In this document: one piece after another, positions 6,782 to 10,324 of the stretch
How positions within the stretch are numbered: the first letter of the stretch is position 1
Layout of the letters: each line of letters begins with the position of its first letter
NCBI GenBank assembly: GCA_035542775.1
Contig: DATKKX010000321.1
Location: forward strand, 1 to 10,324
Direction of reading: 5' to 3'
Length of the DNA: 10,324 nucleotides
Source of the DNA: DATKKX01 sp035542775
GTDB lineage: Bacteria; Planctomycetota; Phycisphaerae; UBA1845; UTPLA1
The notes under the pieces: generated by a model
What the model saw: only the letters and a program-made list of their open reading frames with translations
The model's database searches: none
What the model was told of the DNA's origin: nothing
Position numbers and translations under genes: made by a program

Positions 6782-7621
6782 ATGTCGGCTCACATGTTGG
6801 GCCAGGAATGCCTCAGCACGAATGTCAGACGGCGGGCGCGCCTGGGGAGCGCGGCCGTCGTTTCGTTTTCGCTGTTGATGGTGGCGGCGATCGGCGGATG
6901 CGCCGACCCCAAACGGGGACCGGCGGTTTTTTATCTCGACGGCGCGGGCTGGTACAGCAGTTCCGGTTCCGTGGCCATGGGACTCCGCGATGCCGGATAT
7001 AAGGGGGCGTTCTGCACTTACTCGTGGAGCGCGATGCTGGGCCCCGGACCCGACCATCTCATCACCGCCAGGAGCAAGGGTGTAGCCCAGGGTCTGGCCA
7101 AGAAGATCGAGACGCTTCGCCGGGCGGACCCCCAGGGTCAAATCGACGTGATAGGCCTTTCGGCGGGGACGGCGGTCATTCTGTCCGCGCTGGAGCAGTT
7201 GCCCGCCGGCATCGAAGTGAACAACGTAGTATTGTTCTCGCCGTCGGTGTCCGCCGAGCACAATTTGACCAAGGCCATGCAGCACGTTCGCCGCAATCTT
7301 TACGCGACGTGCAGCCCGCACGACGCGATCCTGGCCACGCTGGCGGTGAACGCCGACGGCGAGGGCGGGCCGCCTGCGGGTCGCGTGGGCTTCCGGCTGC
7401 CGAGGCAGGCCGGCGGCCATCCCGAGGCGGCGTATAGGAGAGTGATTAATCTGCCGTGGGAGCCGGCCTATCTCGCTTTTGATTGGGCCGGTGCGCATAC
7501 CGCCGTGACCAACCGTAAGATGGTCGCATCGGTGATCGCCCCACGCCTTTTGTCCGATGAACCCTATCCACTTGACCGCTCGGTGATGGACAGAGTGGCG
7601 ATGCGGCAGACGGGAGGTTGA
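6782..7621 (+). CDS. Alpha/beta-hydrolase-like lipoprotein
   Basis: A probable membrane-anchored serine hydrolase of unknown substrate. I use ATG 6782 (279 aa), 11 bases after GGAGG (6766-6770); an upstream GTG at 6758 would overlap the ferredoxin gene. The N-terminus is a lipoprotein signal: basic RRRAR (16-20), a hydrophobic stretch (22-37), then a lipobox IGGC with the lipidated C40. The fold is suggested by FYLDGAGWYSSSG (50-62), the nucleophile elbow GLSAG (S127) after IDVI, and LFSPSVSAEH (151-160). D181 (CSPHDAIL) and H239 (GAHTAV) are candidate triad partners. The spacing suits an alpha/beta hydrolase, but I cannot assign a subfamily. It is sandwiched tightly between the ferredoxin and a second lipoprotein, so all three are very likely co-transcribed. 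Confidence 0.8.
   Translation: MSAHMLGQECLSTNVRRRARLGSAAVVSFSLLMVAAIGGCADPKRGPAVFYLDGAGWYSSSGSVAMGLRDAGYKGAFCTYSWSAMLGPGPDHLITARSKGVAQGLAKKIETLRRADPQGQIDVIGLSAGTAVILSALEQLPAGIEVNNVVLFSPSVSAEHNLTKAMQHVRRNLYATCSPHDAILATLAVNADGEGGPPAGRVGFRLPRQAGGHPEAAYRRVINLPWEPAYLAFDWAGAHTAVTNRKMVASVIAPRLLSDEPYPLDRSVMDRVAMRQTGG
7612..7617 (+). promoter_or_regulatory. Ribosome binding site deciding a GTG start (proline-rich lipoprotein)
   Basis: GGGAGG, 6 bases before GTG 7624. A TTG at 7618 directly abuts this motif, leaving no spacing, so GTG 7624 is the better start. The site lies within the last codons of the upstream gene, suggesting translational coupling. Confidence 0.65.
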
Positions 7622-7623
7622 CG

Positions 7624-9075
7624 GTGAGACTCGTCGGTGGGGTTGTTCTCTGGTTTGTTGCGGCGATTGCCTTGCTCGTATGCGCCGGCTGCACCTCCAG
7701 CCCGGCGATGAGCGATGCCCGCAAAGCCGAGAAAGAAGGCTCCGCTCCGGTTGCCTATGAAGACTACTGCAAGGCGGCCCGCAAGAACCCGGGCGATGCC
7801 GGCGCTGTCGCGGGCCTGAAGCGAACCGGCCCGCCGGCTGCGGCGCAGTGGCAGGCCCAGGCGTGGCAGGCCATGGAGCAGAGGCGCTACGGCGAAGCGT
7901 GGCGGATGCTCATGCGGGCGCTGGAAATCCGCCCGGATGACCCGACAGTCGTCAAGCTGATTCGACAACTGGAGCAGCAACACCCCACCGAGGTTGCCGA
8001 GGCCAGGGGCGATTGGCTGCGGCGCGGTTCCGGCGCGCTGGCGATGGCGGGCCTGGAAGAAGGCATGGCCAAGGAAGAGCATGCCCCCGCAAGCAGTCAA
8101 CCCATCGCGGTGGCCAAGACCGAGCCGAAGAAAATGGAGCTGGATCAGGCTCCAGCGCAGGCGTCTCCCAGCCCGGCGCCCGCGAGCGCCGCCCCGGCGC
8201 CGGCAAATCCAAACCAGCCGAACCAATCTCCAAGCGAGGCGAAGAAAGAGGGACCAGCTCCGTCGGATTCGCTTAGCGGCTCAGGCCCCGGCGTTCGACC
8301 CAAGCCGGCCGATCGCGAGATCCCCCGCGGCGCAGGGGACACCGGCATGTCGGAGTCGCAGAAGCGGCATCGGGAGTGGGCGGAAGCCTTCGCTAAGGCA
8401 GACGGAGAACAACAGAAAGAGACGCCGAAACGCAGCGAAGAGAAGACCAAGCCCGTTGAAGCGAAACAACAGCCCGAGCCCCCGCCACCAAAGCCGATTG
8501 AGATCAAACGACCCGCGGAGCCTCCGCCACCGAAACCCATTGAAACCAGACGTTCCACGGAGCCTCCGCCGAAGCCCGCCGAGACCAAGCGACCGCCGGA
8601 GCCCCCGCCCGGCAAGCCCGTTGAGAGAAAACGTTCCATCGATCAGCCACCGCTCTGGCCGCCGACCGCTCAGAAGGAGCCACCCGCGCCGCGGGAACAG
8701 AAAGGAGACCCGAGCAGTGGGCAAATACAGCCTCGCGCCGCGGAGGTTCCGCAGGGCTTCCTTCTGCTCCGGACGTTGAGCAAGAAGGACAAAGGATTTC
8801 CCAAGGAGGCCATGCTGGTCGACGGAATCCTGATCAAGCTGAAAGGCACGGGGGACGAGCCCAAGACCGACATCGAGCTCTACGACGGCAAGAAGCGAAT
8901 CAAGAAGATCAAGGGCCTGCGGATCGGGTCATCAGAGACCTTCCCCGGACATTCCGGCGTGGAGTACCGCCTCGTCGTTCTGAGCATCCATCACAAGACG
9001 GACACGATCCGCGTCGGCGTGCAGGAGCTTCCTCGCATTGTCACGCCGGTGCCGGCGCCCCCAGCGAAGAACTGA
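7624..9075 (+). CDS. Proline-rich lipoprotein with TPR-like N-terminal part
   Basis: No known function recognised. From GTG 7624 the product is 483 aa. Residues 1-22 form a lipoprotein signal with C23 as the lipidated cysteine in VCAGC. Residues 31-115 look helical and TPR-like: AYEDYCKAARKNPGDAGAVAGL (split about 44-65) and YGEAWRMLMRALEIRPDDP (89-107). Residues 153-376 are low-complexity, rich in Pro, Ala, Lys and Glu, with four tandem PPPxKP repeats at 285-339. A compact C-terminal domain (about 377-474) follows, rich in beta-like stretches (FLLLRTL, AMLVDGILIKLKG, DIELYDGKKRIKKI, YRLVVLSI). The layout suggests an anchored protein whose extended linker spans the periplasm and presents the C-terminal domain at a distance. 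It is third in the ferredoxin operon, 2 bases beyond the previous stop. Surface or periplasmic location is inferred. Confidence 0.8.
   Translation: MRLVGGVVLWFVAAIALLVCAGCTSSPAMSDARKAEKEGSAPVAYEDYCKAARKNPGDAGAVAGLKRTGPPAAAQWQAQAWQAMEQRRYGEAWRMLMRALEIRPDDPTVVKLIRQLEQQHPTEVAEARGDWLRRGSGALAMAGLEEGMAKEEHAPASSQPIAVAKTEPKKMELDQAPAQASPSPAPASAAPAPANPNQPNQSPSEAKKEGPAPSDSLSGSGPGVRPKPADREIPRGAGDTGMSESQKRHREWAEAFAKADGEQQKETPKRSEEKTKPVEAKQQPEPPPPKPIEIKRPAEPPPPKPIETRRSTEPPPKPAETKRPPEPPPGKPVERKRSIDQPPLWPPTAQKEPPAPREQKGDPSSGQIQPRAAEVPQGFLLLRTLSKKDKGFPKEAMLVDGILIKLKGTGDEPKTDIELYDGKKRIKKIKGLRIGSSETFPGHSGVEYRLVVLSIHHKTDTIRVGVQELPRIVTPVPAPPAKN
8476..8640 (+). repeat. Four tandem 13-14-codon PPPxKP repeats inside the lipoprotein gene
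   Basis: Units are EPPPPKPIEIKRPA (8476-8517), EPPPPKPIETRRST (8518-8559), EPPPKPAETKRPP (8560-8598) and EPPPGKPVERKRSI (8599-8640). The DNA has diverged between units, so they are old duplications or are kept for length and stiffness. Alternating Pro runs and charged Glu/Lys/Arg resemble the rigid periplasmic linker of TonB-type proteins. Confidence 0.75.
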
Positions 9076-9476
9076 CAGCACGTCCCCAATGCAAGCCTCT
9101 GCAGAAGAGAGAATCCGCGGAGAAACTCGCGCAACCTAAGGTATAAGTACCAGGCCTCGGATTCGCCTCTGGCCAGTTCCCTTGTAGTCATTCCCCGAGT
9201 GCTGGTTCCGCAAAGAGACCTGAAACGCTATTGCCCGCTGACGGGCGGTACCAGAACTGCGGAGTTCCGCGGTGCGCCGCGTGTGCAGGACGACTCCCGG
9301 AACCATCCGGACGAGCCACGGAATCAAAGCCCGTTCGCACCGAAAAATCGGCGGGCATGACAATTGCTCAAGATCATTATCGCCGACCCCAGACGAGAAC
9401 CCCGGGGACCAAACGGCCAGATTGGACGGGCGATCGTTCTCTGGGCGGAGAACCTTCCGCCGCGCTGCGGGTTTTC
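9076..9476. other. Gene-free stretch between the lipoprotein gene and the hydrogenase-like gene
   Basis: No coding region convinces here. Open frames at 9231-9491 and 9272-9565 on the plus strand lack a good start or family features. Small hairpins are present: GCCCG-CTGA-CGGGC (9233-9246), and the overlapping GCGG-AGTT-CCGC (9259-9270) and CGCGG-TGCG-CCGCG (9268-9281). None is followed by a T-run, so I do not call a terminator. No tRNA or rRNA was seen. Confidence 0.5.
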
Positions 9477-9505
9477 TCGATCAAAGGCTAAACGGGCACT
9501 ATAAT
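9477..9505 (+). promoter_or_regulatory. Candidate sigma-70 promoter of the hydrogenase-like gene
   Basis: A perfect -10 box TATAAT at 9500-9505, with a weak -35 TCGATC (9477-9482) at 17-base spacing. The predicted start of transcription is near 9512, about 70 bases before the ATG at 9582. In GC-rich DNA an exact TATAAT is notable, but the -35 matches only half of the consensus, so an activator may be involved. Confidence 0.5.
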
Positions 9506-9581
9506 CCGGTTTGCTCACGAAGAACGCTGGCTTGCATAGCCATCGGCAAGTTCGAGGCCCGATAAGTCCGAGGTATCCACA

Positions 9582-10324
9582 ATGGATCCGCCGCGTGCAC
9601 CACTGGTCACGACCATCAAGGAACGTTGCCGCCTGTGCTACACCTGCGTCCGCGAGTGCCCTGCCAAAGCCATCCGCATTGCGGGCGGGCAGGCCGAGGT
9701 GTTGATCGACCGATGCATCGGCTGCGGCAATTGCGTGCGGGTGTGCAGCCAGAGGGCCAAGCAGGTCTTCAACGAGATCGGCGCGGTGGAGAATCTGCTC
9801 CGGTCCGGCCAGCACGTGGCCGCCCTGCTGGCGCCCAGCTTCCCCGCCGAGTTCCCCGAGGTGGAGCACGAATTCGTCGTGGGGATGGTGCGAGCCCTCG
9901 GCTTCTCGATGGTCAACGAGGTGGGCTTCGGGGCTGACCTGGTCGCGGCCGAATACTGGCGCCTGCTCTCGGAGGTCAAGGACAAGCGATTCATCGCTAC
10001 CACGTGCCCGGCAATCGTCGGATATATAGAACGCTATCATCCCGACCTGGTTCCGTCGCTGGCCCCCATCGTGTCGCCGATGGTTGCGGCCGCTCGGGCG
10101 CTGCGGCGGCTCTACAGCAAAGACTTGCGGGTGGTTTTCATCGGCCCGTGCATCGCCAAGAAGGGCGAAGCGGGCAGCGAGGCCATCGCCGGCGAGATCG
10201 ACGCGGTCCTGACTTTCGTGGAATTGCGCGAATTGTGCCAGATCAAGGCGGTCAAGCCCGAGTCGGTGATTCCCAGCGATTTCGATCCGCCACACGCCAG
10301 CACAGGCGTGCTGTTTCCGATCAG
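9582..10324 (+). CDS. [FeFe]-hydrogenase-like protein of putative sensory type, 3' end outside window
   Basis: N-terminal ferredoxin part plus the start of an [FeFe]-hydrogenase H-cluster domain; 247 residues are visible and the frame is still open. ATG 9582 lies 8 bases after GAGG (9570-9573). Two 4Fe-4S motifs are complete: C16, C19, C22, C26 and C45, C48, C51, C55. The P1 motif reads ATTCPA (139-144) instead of TSCCP, so C142 keeps the cluster ligand while T141 replaces the proton-relay cysteine. The P2 motif is GPCIAKKGE (188-196) instead of MPCxxKxxE, with C190 kept. These changes are known from the group C/D putative H2-sensing hydrogenases, often fused to PAS, kinase or SpoIIE-type phosphatase domains. 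The third motif (ExMACxxGC) and any fused output domain lie beyond the window. Catalytic function is therefore not assumed. It has its own promoter candidate and is probably not part of the ferredoxin operon. Confidence 0.88.
   Translation, partial: MDPPRAPLVTTIKERCRLCYTCVRECPAKAIRIAGGQAEVLIDRCIGCGNCVRVCSQRAKQVFNEIGAVENLLRSGQHVAALLAPSFPAEFPEVEHEFVVGMVRALGFSMVNEVGFGADLVAAEYWRLLSEVKDKRFIATTCPAIVGYIERYHPDLVPSLAPIVSPMVAAARALRRLYSKDLRVVFIGPCIAKKGEAGSEAIAGEIDAVLTFVELRELCQIKAVKPESVIPSDFDPPHASTGVLFPI

Noticed and set aside
9231..9491. 86-codon plus-strand ORF upstream of the hydrogenase-like gene
   Set aside because: It starts at TTG without a ribosome binding site, shows no domain, and its end lies within the candidate promoter spacer.
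1..10324. CRISPR array, tRNA, rRNA or prophage genes
   Set aside because: No regularly spaced direct repeats, cloverleaf, ribosomal sequence or phage-type proteins were seen on either strand.

Overview
The window looks like a chromosomal segment of a GC-rich member of the Planctomycetota, possibly the Phycisphaerae side. This is inferred from gene style, not from a marker gene. The pseudopilin has the A/FTLIELLIVIAIIAL leader and the FADGH C-terminal box typical of the large planctomycete pseudopilin families. The helicase, lipoproteins and tight overlapping starts fit too. A 7Fe ferredoxin and an [FeFe]-hydrogenase-type protein suggest that at least part of its life is anaerobic.

Positions 1-6190 are all read on the minus strand. 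In transcript order they are: a ureohydrolase of agmatinase type (speB), thiS, a 217-base spacer packed with small hairpins, thiG, an unrecognised three-helix membrane protein, a DinG/XPD-type helicase, and a type IV/type II pseudopilin. A separate REP-associated (RAYT, HUH/Y1) transposase runs off the left edge, with a palindromic block beside its start. Gaps from speB to the pseudopilin are 18-217 bases, so partial co-transcription is possible. The thiamine pair is the only clear functional unit: ThiS carries sulfur as a C-terminal thiocarboxylate and ThiG uses it to build the thiazole ring.

From 6424 the plus strand is used. A tight operon holds a 7Fe ferredoxin (fdxA type), an alpha/beta-hydrolase-like lipoprotein starting 4 bases later, and a proline-rich TPR-like lipoprotein whose GTG start is 2 bases past the previous stop. 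A gene-free stretch of about 500 bases follows, ending in a perfect TATAAT box. It precedes a protein with two 4Fe-4S ferredoxin motifs and an [FeFe]-hydrogenase H-cluster domain that is cut by the right edge. Its P1 and P2 motifs are altered (TTCP and GPCxAKKxE), as in the putative sensory hydrogenases rather than the catalytic enzymes.

Most promising for a second look: the hairpin array between thiS and thiG, the sensory-type hydrogenase, the helicase that has lost one Fe-S cysteine, and the ferredoxin/lipoprotein operon.
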